DNA of 64,000 bases from Podocnemis expansa (taxonomy: Eukaryota; Chordata; Testudines; Podocnemididae): positions 17,141,053-17,205,052 of the forward strand of contig ML682028.1 of assembly GCA_007922195.1 (NCBI GenBank). The letters are read 5' to 3'. Position numbers and translations under genes: made by a program. The notes under the pieces were generated by a model. That model was not told the origin of the DNA. It saw only the letters and a list, made by a program, of their open reading frames with translations, and ran no database searches. Positions 27,216 through 38,553 of this stretch are shown here, in pieces (positions within the stretch are counted from its first letter, which is position 1; each line of letters opens with the position of its first letter).

Positions 27216-27420
27216 TTGCACCTTCCTGTGGCACTTAAAAGACTAACACATTTACTTATTGCATGAGCTTTTGTGGGAGAAAATCCCACTTTGTCAGATT
27301 TTCTCCCACAAAAGTTTGTGCAATAAATAAATTTTAGTCTTCGAGTGGTGCAGGATTCCTTGCTTGTTTTGCTGAACTAGACTAACACGGCTGCCCCTTG
27401 GGAACTTTGCACCTTCCTGT
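27216..27420. mobile_element. Inverted-arm repeat family, copy 6, with 14-bp target duplication
   Basis: TTGCACCTTCCTGT occurs at 27216-27229 and again at 27407-27420, bracketing the element. The left side is cut short and starts inside the GTGGCACTT block. The right side is complete, running through CTGAACTAGACTAACACGGC to CTGCCCCTTGGGAAC. Both hammerhead cores are damaged (CTGACAA and AAAA). A long duplication with one truncated end fits target-primed reverse transcription rather than cut-and-paste transposition. Confidence 0.8.
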
Positions 27421-27490
27421 CTCACTTGGAGGCAGGACACTGAACTAGACGGACCACTGACCTGGTCTGGCGATACCTGTTTTCCTGTGG
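27421..27490 (+). mobile_element. CR1 3'-tail fragment
   Basis: The text GGACACTGAACTAGACGGAC followed by CACTGACCTGGTCTGG matches the sense form of the same CR1 3' tail seen in reverse at 9862-9990. Only about 65 bp remain. Confidence 0.55.
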
Positions 27491-28827
27491 CTCCTATTCC
27501 CGGCTCAGCAAAAGCAAAACGCTCACTGGCTTGCTTGCTTCATACGCATGCAAAACTCCCATTGATGGCAGTGGGAGTTGGGGCTGAGTCAGAAATGTGC
27601 GAGCACCAAAGGCGAAAGGCATTGTCCTCGCCCTGTGTGAGGCTTTAAAATGACATCACCCTCCTGACTTCTAAAAGACTAATCCATGATATCATCCACA
27701 AACCCAGACATGGAACCTCCCCCACAAGATGGCCCTATGTTTAATTTGCTACAGCGCCTCTACCAAATTAGACATGGGAATGGCAAACCAGGGTAACCAC
27801 TGGGAAAGTAAAAAGATTAACCCTTTCAGTCTGAGGGGAATGACAGGAAAGTACCACGGGGCTGCAATGGTTAAAAACTAATCCAAACTAAACTCCACAA
27901 TGCCCAAGTGAAAAGAGAGTAAATTCAGCAGGTCCTTGGCTTCCCTACTGTGTCTGAATCTTTACGCATCTCTCAGGCCGGGGTAACTCCTTCATAGTTG
28001 TGATGTCTCCCCTATGAACTACAAGATTAGATAGTGCCATGTTTTGTTATGACATCACTATCTGCAGTTGGCATCATATGAGTAGGTTTTGAAAAAATAA
28101 ACAAGCTGTGCTTACCTTTTGAAATCCCCTTTTGCAATTCAGTGGTGGGCCCAAAAAGCAAATTTTCAGTGGTGGTGTGGATATTTTTAGAGAAAAGGTT
28201 TGTAAATGTAACATATATGTGGGTTTAAAAGCATTCTGAAGGCTCTCTCCATGTCAGCAATACCTCCCGTGGCTCAGTGACTTTTTGTACTTTCCCACAT
28301 CAGATAAACTGAGTGTTATTTGCAGATTCTGGCTGTTCGGCTCCTGAACTCCCCATCTAAATGCAAATATCTCCGGAATAAGAAGTTGGGGCATTTCAAA
28401 GAAAAGCCAGACTATTCTGTGGGGAACTGCAAGGATTGTGAATCGAAGCTTTGTCGACTAGCCCAGCTCTTCCTCAGTAGTCACTTGGTCAAGGTGTTTA
28501 TTTAAGAACAGACTCCGCTCTGTGTGCGTGGCTGGGAGAGGGGGAACTGGGAAGTTCTCTCTGTTACCAGAAAACAATTTTATTAGCCTCTCTTCTTTGG
28601 CATCTTGTAATACAGAAGGTACAAATGCCCAGTCACACAATGAAAAAAAATCACTTAGTGCAGCTCCCCAAAAAGCTGTGAGAATGAATACTAATATTAC
28701 GGTAAACATTCAGCTCTTCCTTCTAGCATTTTTCATAAAGACCTGTTCCCCCCACCCCTCATTTCTTTCTCCAGCAATGAGCTGGAGATGATTTTTAAAG
28801 AATCAGTCATGTCATTGAACAAAATAC
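27491..28827. other. Intergenic DNA downstream of FOXL1
   Basis: No gene and no clear repeat family is recognised. Interspersed repeats become scarce from here rightward until about 42.8 kb. Confidence 0.35.
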
Positions 28828-28833
28828 TTTATT
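28828..28833 (-). terminator. FOXL1: Candidate FOXL1 polyadenylation signal
   Basis: The plus-strand TTTATT is AATAAA on the gene strand, about 860 nt beyond the FOXL1 stop codon. A nearer AATAAA lies at 29321-29326. Either could end the transcript. Confidence 0.4.
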
Positions 28834-29320
28834 GGATATAGGTTTGTCTTCACAACCAAAGCTGACAGTAGAAAAGATTTCCAAAGGGCATTTGCCCACG
28901 AATATACAAAATCTCAGTATTTAGGGGAGGATTTAAAAATACTCCTGCCTGTCTACATCTACGGGGACAGGTTAGTTGACCGTTCTTGGTGGACGCCCAG
29001 TTTGTCATAAGGTAGCTCCCAGAGTGAGGCTTATGATTGTGAGCCATGTGCTTTTAGGTATAGAGTACCTGGTTCCCTCTAGAATAAAAATTGCAATTTC
29101 TCCATTCCCCATCATTCCACATGGGATTTCCTGTGTAAACAGCATGAGACAAAGCTGCTATCAAAACACAATAAAAACATAGGCACTAGGCAGTAAACCA
29201 GCTTGAATTCAGGCCATGAGTTATATACAATGCTGACTGTAAGCAAGCAAGATTGTGCAGAAAGCAATTTTCCATTTGTGATTATATTTAGCTCTGAGTA
29301 TATGTCATTTATGTTTTCCC

Positions 29321-29326
29321 TTTATT
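29321..29326 (-). terminator. FOXL1: Alternative FOXL1 polyadenylation signal
   Basis: AATAAA on the gene strand, about 365 nt past the stop codon. It is an alternative to 28828-28833 and would give a short 3' untranslated region. Confidence 0.35.
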
Positions 29327-29689
29327 TAAATTACCAGGCTGGGCTGATGAGGCAGAGCTTGTGCGAAGTAGATGAATGAACTGCAAAATAATAGCGACCC
29401 AGGCAGACAAAAACCCGCACGGCTGGGGGGTGTGGGGTTTTGTCCCAAGGCCAAAGCCAAGCAGTTGCCCAAAAGCAGGGAGAAGAAGGCGGCTCCGGGC
29501 TGCTGCTCCGCTGGTGGCCAAGCCCCCTTTCTGCGTGGCCAAGGGGGCGAGTTACCTTCCATTTGAGAGGCTGCTGAAGAAATGTGCTGGCCAATCGTCC
29601 CATGTCGTGACTCCTGGCGTTTCTCTGTCCCGACACGCGCCAGCCGAGCGCCTGGGGGTGCTTGCGCGGGTGGCGGCTTGCGCTGGTTT

Positions 29690-30436
29690 CTACTGAAAAT
29701 GCAGCAGCGTGTCGGAAAAGCGCAGAGGGAAACAGGCCAGGAAGGGGAGGCCGAGGGGGTAAAACCTCCCTTGCGCTTGGCACTCCAGCCGCAGGGCAGC
29801 CTGGCAGGGCGGCCACAGCCCGGCCGGGGCCGGGGGGCCGTCGGGGCGCCGCGGGGGGGCTAAGATGCTGTCTATGCTGAAGCTCTTGGGCTTGGCTGCG
29901 CTTTTCGGGGCCGGGGCGCCCTGGCTGCTCTTGGCCGCTGCAGAGCTGGCTTTGCCCGGCTCTGGGGCATCCTCCTGGCCCCTCTTGGGCCGCATCTCCC
30001 GGCGGGGGCCACCCGCCTGCCCCTTCCCCTCCTGCGCCTTGCTCCTCCTTTTCCTGCGCCGGTAATTGCCGGCCTCGAACATGTCCAGGCAGCCGGGGGC
30101 CAGGGTCCAGTAGCTGCCCTTGCCGGGGCGCCCCTTCTCCCGGGGCACCTTGAGAAAGCAGGGGTTGAGCGAGAGGTTGTGGCGGATGCTGTTCTGCCAG
30201 CCCTGCTTGTTGTCCCGGTAGAAAGGGAAGCGCTCCATGATGAACTGGTAAATCCCGTTCAGGGTCACCTTCTGCTCCGGAGCCTCCTTGATGGCCATGG
30301 CGATGAGGGCGATGTAGCTGTACGGGGGCTTTTGGGGGGGCTCCTGCCCGGCTGCAAAGCTCACGTCGGGCCCGTACACATACACCATGGAGGAGCCCCC
30401 GAGAGGCAGCAGCTGGCCGCTGTAAACGTGGCTCAT
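29690..30436 (-). CDS. FOXL1: Forkhead box L1 transcription factor, single exon
   Basis: Encodes 248 residues. The protein is a nuclear winged-helix transcription factor; in other vertebrates FOXL1 acts in gut mesenchyme and signals to the overlying epithelium. The forkhead domain spans about residues 36-127, from [15 protein letters not shown] through [13 protein letters not shown] to [18 protein letters not shown] motif (184-192), resembling a Groucho-binding site, and the C-terminal FYPLGLPFL...LLHFQ end identify FOXL1 rather than another FOX class. I chose the methionine at 30434-30436 (MSHVYSG) because it matches the family N-terminus and has a purine at -3; an in-frame ATG 40 codons upstream is probably 5' untranslated. 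It is shorter than human FOXL1 (345 residues, as I recall), mostly in the linker between forkhead and tail. The domain has NPCF and TLAP where the family usually has NDCF and TLDP. Part of its forkhead box is almost identical to FOXC2 at DNA level. Confidence 0.96.
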   Translation of the reverse strand: MSHVYSGQLLPLGGSSMVYVYGPDVSFAAGQEPPQKPPYSYIALIAMAIKEAPEQKVTLNGIYQFIMERFPFYRDNKQGWQNSIRHNLSLNPCFLKVPREKGRPGKGSYWTLAPGCLDMFEAGNYRRRKRRSKAQEGKGQAGGPRREMRPKRGQEDAPEPGKASSAAAKSSQGAPAPKSAAKPKSFSIDSILAPPRRPDGPPAPAGLWPPCQAALRLECQAQGRFYPLGLPFLACFPLRFSDTLLHFQ

Positions 30437-31160
30437 CGCGGCTGCGGTGTGACTCCGGATCCTCCCGCTCGCAAGACGGCCCCTGGCCCCGGCTGCGCCT
30501 TCTCGCTCTGTGCCCGCTTCATAGCTCGCTCCCTCGCTTTTTTGGAGGGGGGACACTGCTAAAGAAGGGCTGGAAGTTTGCTGGTTTATGTTGACTTAGC
30601 GCTGGAAAATAAATTGTCTCCGATAAACAGTCGTTTGCGCGCTCAGCCCACCCACATTAATTAAAATCGCCCCGCTCCGCAAGCCCCAGCTCGCTCCACG
30701 TGTCTCCTTGGGAGCAGCCAATGGCTCGGCGGGCTTCGCCTTCATTTGTTTAGAGCATTAGGCTCTTGATAAGTCGCCCACCCAAGGCGAATCAAGCTGT
30801 GTTTATTTGGAAAAATTTCCGGGCACCCAATATATAAACGCACGCATCTGATGTTTGAAATCTCACGTCCACCCTGGACGGGGCGAGCCCAGCCAGGCAG
30901 CGGGGTGTGCGCTGCGGGGCCGGGGGGGTGGCAGCGAGGAGAAAACCAGGCTCGCTTTTGGCCGAGCTGCAAGGAAAAGCCGAGGAGTCCCCCTCTCCAA
31001 GTGGGGGCTCCCCAGCCGGTGTAAACCCGCGCAGCCGCGCCGCTTTGCACCCGCTGGGGATCTGGCTTCAGGTGGGCTGCGTTTCCACCAAAGCCCCCCA
31101 GGTAGCAGCTTTGCGTGGAGGGGGCGCGCATCAGTCTCCAGGCGTGGGTTGGGATCAGGT
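30437..31160 (-). promoter_or_regulatory. FOXL1: FOXL1 upstream region and CpG island
   Basis: GC- and CpG-rich DNA covers the gene and continues to about 31.1 kb. It contains a CCAAT box at 30718-30722, a CACGTG E-box at 30697-30702 and a TATATAAA at 30831-30838. The TATA-like site reads best on the plus strand, away from FOXL1, so it may be chance or may mark a divergent antisense start. No transcription start can be fixed from sequence alone. Confidence 0.55.
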
Positions 31161-34100
31161 GTGCGCCCCTGCCCTTTGGGAAGAAAGGATGCTGGCGCCC
31201 AGGGAAGCCTCTACAAGCTGCAGGGGGAGCGTGGCCCAGTGGTTAGTGATGTAGCCAGGAGTGAGGGAGGGGGGCAGAGGGGAAGGGGAGCTTTGATGAT
31301 TTGGGGGTCACGCTGGGCTTGCAGAAGGAGGACTTGGCAGGCCCAGGATTTGGGAAGGCGGGCCCGTTGCTTTATGTCAGGGACTTTCCTGTTTATACCA
31401 AGGAGGGGGCTGTAACAACTTTACAAGTGCACACAGCTGGCCGGTGCTTACATTAGGCATTTGGTGATGCTCTTCCCACTGGAGACCTCCAGGGTTTCTT
31501 TTTCCAAAAAAAAAAAAAAAGGTTATTTGGTGATGTAACGATTTAAATCAAAGGTGCCGGGGGAGCCCGACCCCCACACTGTCAGCTGCTCCGCCAGGCC
31601 GGTGGAGGGACCCCGGCACCTCGGGCTGGGACAGACCCACAAGCCCCTGGCTAGTATTTTGGGGGGTGAAAAGGGCTGCGGGCTGTGCTGGGTCCCCAGT
31701 TTTGAAAGGCGAGGAGCTGCTAAAAACCGATGGCACGAAGCGGCCCGGAGAGCCGGGCTGTGAGGGGGAAACCGAGGCATTTTTAGGGAGCCGTGGAAAG
31801 GTGAATCTTTGGGACCTGGGTGCTGGGGGTTTGCTCTGAATTTGGGTCACTTTGCGGGCTGTTGCCCTGGCCCCCCTTCTGGGTGCAAAGGTGGGGAAGT
31901 GACTCGTGCCCTTGGAAACGGCTCCCCTGGCCCAGGGAAAGCTAGTGACTCAAATGGGGCTTTGGTCTGAGCCCCAGATCCGGCCTGACACCCCCAGCTG
32001 GTGCTCAGCTCCCTTCACCACCTCGGCTTGTATTTCTGCACTTTCAGCTGGGTGCAGATTAAGAAATCCTCTGGGCTGGGATTTGCACATGGCTTTTTTT
32101 TTTAAAGTGGATGCCTGGGATTCTCCTTTTGTGGTTGCACCTCGCAGATTTGGGAGCCTGCTTGGGAGCCGCTTTGTGAATCTTTGAGTGCAGCCGTGCC
32201 TTCAGGGGCAAATGCACCGAGCCTGGCCCGTTTTAATCTGCAAACTGCAAACCCTTCCCTTTGCTAGGCCATCGGGCGAGCTGGATTACTAGCAAACCAG
32301 AGACTGTGATTGTCCCTATCAGGGCGCACAGAAAAGGGGAGGGGAGCTTGGCTCGGTTTGGAAATCAATTCTCCAAAGCAGCTCTTTCTGAAACATTATT
32401 TCACATAAAACTTCCTTGCAAAGCGGCTCCGGGCGACATCCGCCGTGGACAATGAGACGGGAGATGGACGTGGAAAGCCCCCCCGACCCACCCCACCGCT
32501 TTATTTAAATTCTCACAGGCTCTAGTGCGTCTCCTTGAGAAACCCAAGCAAGAAATATTAAAATAATAAATACTCCCGGAGATGGCAGGGGGCCCGGAGT
32601 CCAGGCTCACAGAGCTGCAAGAAATCCCGGGGGAGGGAAATGCAAACTTTCGCCTGGGTTTGCAGAGTTTCCAGTCCGGGTCTGCCTCCGAGCTCACCGG
32701 CCGCGGTCCCCTCTTCTGGTCCCCGGCAAACTCGGGACAGGAGCTGGTTGGGAGCAGCCCTGATCCGAAGTGGCTTGTAAACGGAGCGGCTCCGCAGCGC
32801 AGGGCTGGGAGGGACTGGGCGGGAGGCAGGCAGGGGGAGGCTGTCCCGGCACAGGCCACCCCCGACAGCAAAGAGAGGCCGGAGTTTGGAAGCTGCTAAA
32901 ATCACAAGACCGAGCTGGCTCAGAGGCAGCGGCTCCCCCGACAGGTTCCTAAAAATGGACCACGGCCAGAAATGGGTGGGGGGCACCCGAATGAAAGCGA
33001 CCTGCTGCTAGCCACCCCAGCCTGATCAGCCCACAGGCCTGGACATCATTCTGGCTAATGCTTTGCAGGAGTCCCCAGCGCACAGGAGCAGCAACACTTT
33101 GTGCTCGGGGCCAAATTCGAATTCAAAACAGTTCTCGTGCTGCGAAACCGGTGTCAAAGCACTTTCTACTTAGGGACCTCTGGCTTCTTTCTCCGCCCCT
33201 GCTCCTGGCTCTAGTGACTCTGTCCCCATCAGGGGAACTCTACCAGCGACAAAAAAAACCCATCAAGGCTCTCAAGGCCATGCTAGAAGGGAAGCGAAGC
33301 TCAGTGGGAGGTTAATATACCCGTGCAAAGCTGGAAAGTAAACGGGTGAGCTTCGTCAGGGGGTGACACCGGAGTGAAAAATTCGTTTGTTTGTTTTCCG
33401 GGTTGGCAGGGCTCATGCACAGCCCACACAATTGTCGTTCTCGGATGTAGCGCAACGCGCAGGCAAGCTGCGGAACTCCTTGCCGCGGGATGATGTGAAG
33501 CGCAAAAGCGTTAATGGCTTCCCGAAAGAATGAGACAAATTCAGGGAGGGGAGGTCACTCAGGCCCCGTTAGCCAAGACGGTCATGGAGGAAGCCCCATG
33601 CTCTGGGTGTCCCTACCCCGCAGACAGACAGAAGCCGGACGGGAGGACAGGGAGAGGCTCCGTGCCCCGCCTTGTTGGGGGGATTCCCTTTGGAGCATCT
33701 GGCCCTGGCCACTGTGGGAGGACTGGACGCCAGGCTAGATGGGCTATGGTGTCACTCAACGTGTGGCCATTCAGACGAATTAAAGGTCCTGGAAAATTGG
33801 GCAGGCCGCAGTTCTGACACCCCAGCGAAGTTCAAAGCGATTTGGGCACTGCCATGTGTTCCCAGTGCTCAGTGGCACCCACCAGCCCCCCAAAAGCCCA
33901 GACAAGGCTGGGGCCAGGAGACCAGAGATTCACAGCGACTTTCTTGAGGGAACAAACAAGGCGGCTGGTGGCACTTTTAAAAAGCAAAAAAATTACCGGC
34001 TGAGCTTTGGTGGGAGAGGGTTTGTTCTTTGCGACAAGCTGATCTCGGCCCTCGTGAGCCAAAATTTGAACCCAGCCCCCCCCCCGATGTCTTTGGGCTT

Positions 34101-37100
34101 GTGACTGGGTAAAGGCCCCAGGATCTGGCCCTCAATGGTGCCCCGGGATTGCTGCTGGGCCCCCAGCGGGCAGCAGACAGGATCCTGCAAGATGCGCAGC
34201 GTTGGCTGGGCCCCTAGCGAGGGCTGGGGGGGGGGAAGCTGGGGGACCCCAGCACCTGAGCAGGGTATTTGGGGGGAAATGAGCGATCATCAGCACCTGG
34301 TTAAACGCCCTAAACACACCCCAGCGAGCCTGCCTCCATCCACGCCAGCGACAGACCTGTCCTCCCCAGAGAGACACCTGACTCCATCCTTTCAGAAAGC
34401 AAACGGGCTTCCCCACTATTATTGGGGTGGGGCAGAGATACTAGGGTATCTATTCGACAAATCGCTTCACCAGCTAAAAATCTGCGGTCTCTTTATTTCT
34501 CTTGCAGAGCAAGAACCGTGAACACTTTAAATCGTGTTGATTTTAGCACTACTCTCATTGCCCTCCCCCCGTTTAAACCACCTGAGGACCAGAATAACCC
34601 CGATCGCTTTAAAATCCCTTTTGTTGTCCTTATTGCAAAAATGGGACCTTTAAAAAAAAAACCTCACCAAAATCTGAACAAACCAGTGACTAGAGGGTCG
34701 CTTTTACAGCAAGTATTTCAGATACATTTAGGGAAAGCAGATCTCTTTTATAAACTAGTCAGGGAAAAGAAACTGAGGCGAACCCCTGCCAGGAAAACTC
34801 GTGCTCTCCTTTCAAAGTCTGTAGCCCCAGATTTAAATAATAATTTCCTCACAGGTCCCCTGCCTGCCTGTGAGCTAACCAGCCTGGGATCCAAAAGGCT
34901 CCTTGGAGGAAAATAAATCGCCAAGGAAATGTTGGGTCTCTTTTCTGCTTGTAGGTTATCAAATCAGTGCAGAGGTAAAAAGGCTACAGCAGTTTGCGGG
35001 GGGAGATAAAGGAGGCAATCTGATCGATAAAGGGGTGAGATCAGTATTTAACCAGGAAAAGGATAGATTTAACGAAAGGGACAGATTTAAGGAAAAATCA
35101 GCCTAGTTCAGAGTGACTATTGCTCGCTTTTATGGAAAACACCCCGCCTTCTCGCCTGCTTTTCCAATGGACTAGCTCAATCTGGCCCTTGGGGGAAAAA
35201 ATAAACAAAAAAACAGGCTGTGTTTGCTAGATGGTGTTTTTGGGTACTGATCCTGTCAGGTTTTCCTTTTCTTAGTGAAAAACAAATAAGGACTGAACAT
35301 TAGCACGCCCATGTTAGTGACCAAAAAAGGTGCAAAAAGAGAAAAAGTAACATCGGTCAAGGCGTGCAATTTTGTACGGGAGGCAAATTTCTAAGCCCCA
35401 AACCCTGCCCCAACTAATAGGAAATTAGCGGCCTGTTAAACCTTGCCATTTCCAAATGCAGCGTGGAGAAAAGGCTCGGGGGGCCCTGAGATAGACACGT
35501 TAACTCCCTTCTTTTCCGGAGGATTTAAGAAAAGGGATGACCATGGAGTGGTGTTGCAGAAAGCCAGCCAGCCCGGGGACAGCGGCGAGAAAGCTGGGCT
35601 TGATGCGAGTGAGCGCCTTCACTCTGGGAGGGGAAATCGAGTCAAAATCATTGCACCGTTTCTCTGTCTCCTCCTCCGGGCTTTGCTTTTCTGCTAACAG
35701 CCGCGACCGGCCGGGCAGGGCTCGATGTTGTGTCTGGAAAACAGCTCGAGCCTCAACCGGGAGGAAAATGTGGAAGATCAAACGAGAGGAGGCTCCCCGA
35801 GGGCTGCACCATCCGGCCCGGCTGCTGGGCGAGACTTTGCTGTGCGCCCAGGCCGGTGTCACTCCGGAACTGTCCAGCAAAGGAGCCAGATGCCAGGGAA
35901 ATCAGGGCAGCCCCAGCTGGAGTCTTCCCTTTCGGGAGAAAAACACACACCCCTGATTCTGGCAGCAGCCTCAGGAGGTCTCTGTCTGCTGCTTTATCCC
36001 CCCCAAAATGGGAAAATGGGACTGCAATAAAATAACGCAGTGCAGAAAGCCTGGAGCGCCCTTTTCGCCCTTAGGCGTTTACACGGAGCCAGCCTGAGAA
36101 TCCCAAACCGGATTAACACTTCCCCAATGGGTCACTAAGTGCCCCTGGCCGCTGAATCGCCCCCAGTGGCCTAACCCTTTAAACAAGGAAAAAAAGGGGC
36201 CAAATTGTCTGGACACTTAGGGACAGCAGGGGATGACACGGCCTGTTTCCTAGCTGCAACCCCATCCTCCAGCCTAGGGGCCCCCCGTTTGGGAAAGGAA
36301 ATGTGCCCCCTGGCTCCAGCAAGGAGCCTGCTATGGAGAAGTGGGATATTTCATGCCCAGGGCTAGCGGGTATACCTCTGACTTTCTCTCTCACACACGG
36401 TTGCAGGGAATATTCCCAGCCCACCTTCTCCCCAGGAGAGGAGAAGCTGGAGAAACTCAAGGGCAAACACCTGTTTTTAAGCAAGCAGCTGATAACGTGC
36501 AGAGCAAGCTGGGGGGCTGCTGCTTTACAGAGAGATGGGGAAAAATGTGAAATTTTCTGCAGCTTAATTAGAAGAAAGCGAGAGGATTTGGAAGGGTGGG
36601 GGGGGAAGTGGCTATTTTTCTCCTCCTTTTTTTTCCTTCCACCTCCCTTTTATTAAGACCACAAAAAGCTGGAGCATTTGGCAAAACTTGCTCGAGTTTT
36701 ATAGGCACCTTACTTCAGTACAGCACCAATGATTGTTACTCGCTTTTCATTTACACCAAGAGCATCAATGCACTTTGCCAGCATTAAACCGCCTTTGACG
36801 TTGGCCAGCTCAAAATCAATTCCTGTCCCAGGTCTGCCATGAGCTGTATCTTCCCTGTCCAGAGCCCTATTCGCTTTTTTGGGGTTTGGTTTTGTGGGAG
36901 ATCTGGAGACCTCTCCTCCGCAGCGGTATTTATTTTGCTCCATTTATTTCTGTTATTTCGCAGATGAACACCGATGCTTTTTGACTGGCTTTGCAGTCAG
37001 CCCATCGGTTCGCTAGAAAATGGTGTTAATGCAACCGAAATTAGTTTGCAAAACTCCCAGGACCCTTTTTATCTAAAGGCTGCTTCGTTCTTTATCGACA

Positions 37101-37932
37101 TGGCAGACAAGGCTGGGCTCCTATTTTTATTACTCCTAAAACAGTTCTCCCTTGCCTGTCCGAAACGTAATTAAAGGTGCTTAGGAGAGATCCGAAGCGA
37201 GAAAAGGCTGGTGGATTTAACACGCCTGCTGTCGGCCCCCGGTGTCAGACCTCAAATTGGGGAAAGTGAGACCAAGCCAGCTCTTTTGTACAAGACACGA
37301 ATGAAAAGAGAAAGCGTTCACACGATGCTGCAAAACCGAGCTCACGCTAATTTTCTGGGGCAGTTAGTAGGGCTTCCTAATGAATCCGGATCAAATGAGA
37401 GCTCTAATTGCTCCCGCAGGACGTTATTAATTTATCCTACCTACAACTGTCTCTTTTTGTTTGTTTTAACGTGTCAACTGTCTGCAGAATTGAGAAGGAA
37501 CTGACTGAATTCGGATCGCATCCTCCGATTTACAACAAAAGGGTCCGAAATGGGTTAAACTAAGAGAGATTACCCGCAATGCCAATCTTTCACTCATATA
37601 GTTTGAGGACTGGAGAGCCTCCCTCCAGTTTAAAGCTGGCAAATTGTCTTGTCTTTGCAAAATGGTCTGCCAAACTTCAGCCCCTGGAAAGCACCTTTAA
37701 ACTAAGCCGGGGTTGCCCGTGTGTTTTCGTTTGCAGCTCAACTATTTGCTCCGCAGCAGATCGGCCTGTGAACTGAGCCTCTGTTAAATGAATAACCACG
37801 GCCAGGAAAACTACCTTGCTTTGAGACAGGTTTTCTGGCTGAAAAGGAAAAAGGATGAGGGAAAACTGCAAAGGCGCACATAGACACACACTTGCGCCAG
37901 ATCTCTGAGCAGAAAAATACCAACAACATGGA
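31161..37932. other. FOXL1-FOXC2 intergenic region, repeat-poor
   Basis: No gene is supported; the many short open frames are in GC-rich sequence and lack domains. Apart from a poly(A) at about 31507-31521 and a weak repeat arm at about 33945-34030, no interspersed repeat is recognised. A run of C near 34078-34085 and of G near 34229-34237 are the main low-complexity tracts. About 36690-37470 is even in composition, includes ATTA/TAAT cores, and could hold FOXC2 or FOXL1 enhancers; this is inference from position and appearance. Confidence 0.45.
33945..34030. mobile_element. Very degraded arm of the inverted-arm family, copy 7
   Basis: AACAAACAAGGCGGCTGGTGGC, then ACTTTTAAAAAGC and GAGCTTTGGTGGGAGAGGG follow the order of the family arm but with many changes. 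The hammerhead core is not recoverable. It is the only interspersed repeat I could see between about 28.4 and 42.7 kb. Confidence 0.5.
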
Positions 37933-37938
37933 TTTATT
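37933..37938 (-). terminator. FOXC2: Candidate FOXC2 polyadenylation signal
   Basis: AATAAA on the gene strand, about 615 nt after the FOXC2 stop codon. Other TTTATT words occur further left, so the assignment is tentative. Confidence 0.3.
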
Positions 37939-38553
37939 TTAAGGTAAGTACAACAATGAAGCCCACATAAGACTAACAAACGTGAAGCAGAATAAAACAA
38001 ATAGTTCTCAGGAATGGTCCGGGAGAGGCTATTATACAAAACACCGCACGTCGTAATTTTTTTTTAAAGTATCAGATACTTTGTCTTTTTTCCCCAAAAA
38101 TCCAGCCACAACAACAACAACAACAAATAAATTATTTCCTCGTCTCCTAAGAACAGCTCTAAATAAAAACACCATTGCAGAATTGTCCAAAAGGGGGGGA
38201 AGGAGAAACGACTTGTCATTCATTTGGCTGTTGGGAATCGCTGGGCAAGATAAAAAAATAATAATCCAGTGAACTCAACTTTAAATATTATATTAACGGC
38301 TCTGCAAATTAGCCTGACTAGACATCCACACGATAAGAGACCTCCAAAAAAAACCCCAAATACCCAGGACATTATATATAGCTATAGCTATAGATAAAAC
38401 TCTACTTTGCTTTTGAGTCGCAGAAGGACGGCTGAGATATCGGTCCGTGACTTACTCTCAGGACCCCCCAGGCTTCAGCCTAGCCGTCTAGCTCCCCCAA
38501 GCCCAAAGCCCTCGAGGGCCGGAGCGTCCCCACAGCCCCGGCCCCCCGGCTGC
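37939..38553 (-). other. FOXC2: Probable FOXC2 3' untranslated region
   Basis: The stretch between the FOXC2 stop and the candidate polyadenylation signal is AT-rich. It carries a short CAA repeat (about 38107-38125) and a TATAGCTATAGCTATAGATA palindrome-like stretch (about 38377-38396). No coding signal is seen. Confidence 0.4.

Noticed and set aside
31225..31265. tRNA-like A-box (TGGCCCAGTGGTTAG) suggesting a tRNA gene
   Set aside because: No B box and no cloverleaf follow; it is at most a SINE head remnant or chance.
36974..37174. 66-codon frame (MLFDWLCSQPIGSLENG...) between FOXL1 and FOXC2
   Set aside because: No similarity recognised and no initiation context. The stretch is better regarded as possible regulatory DNA.
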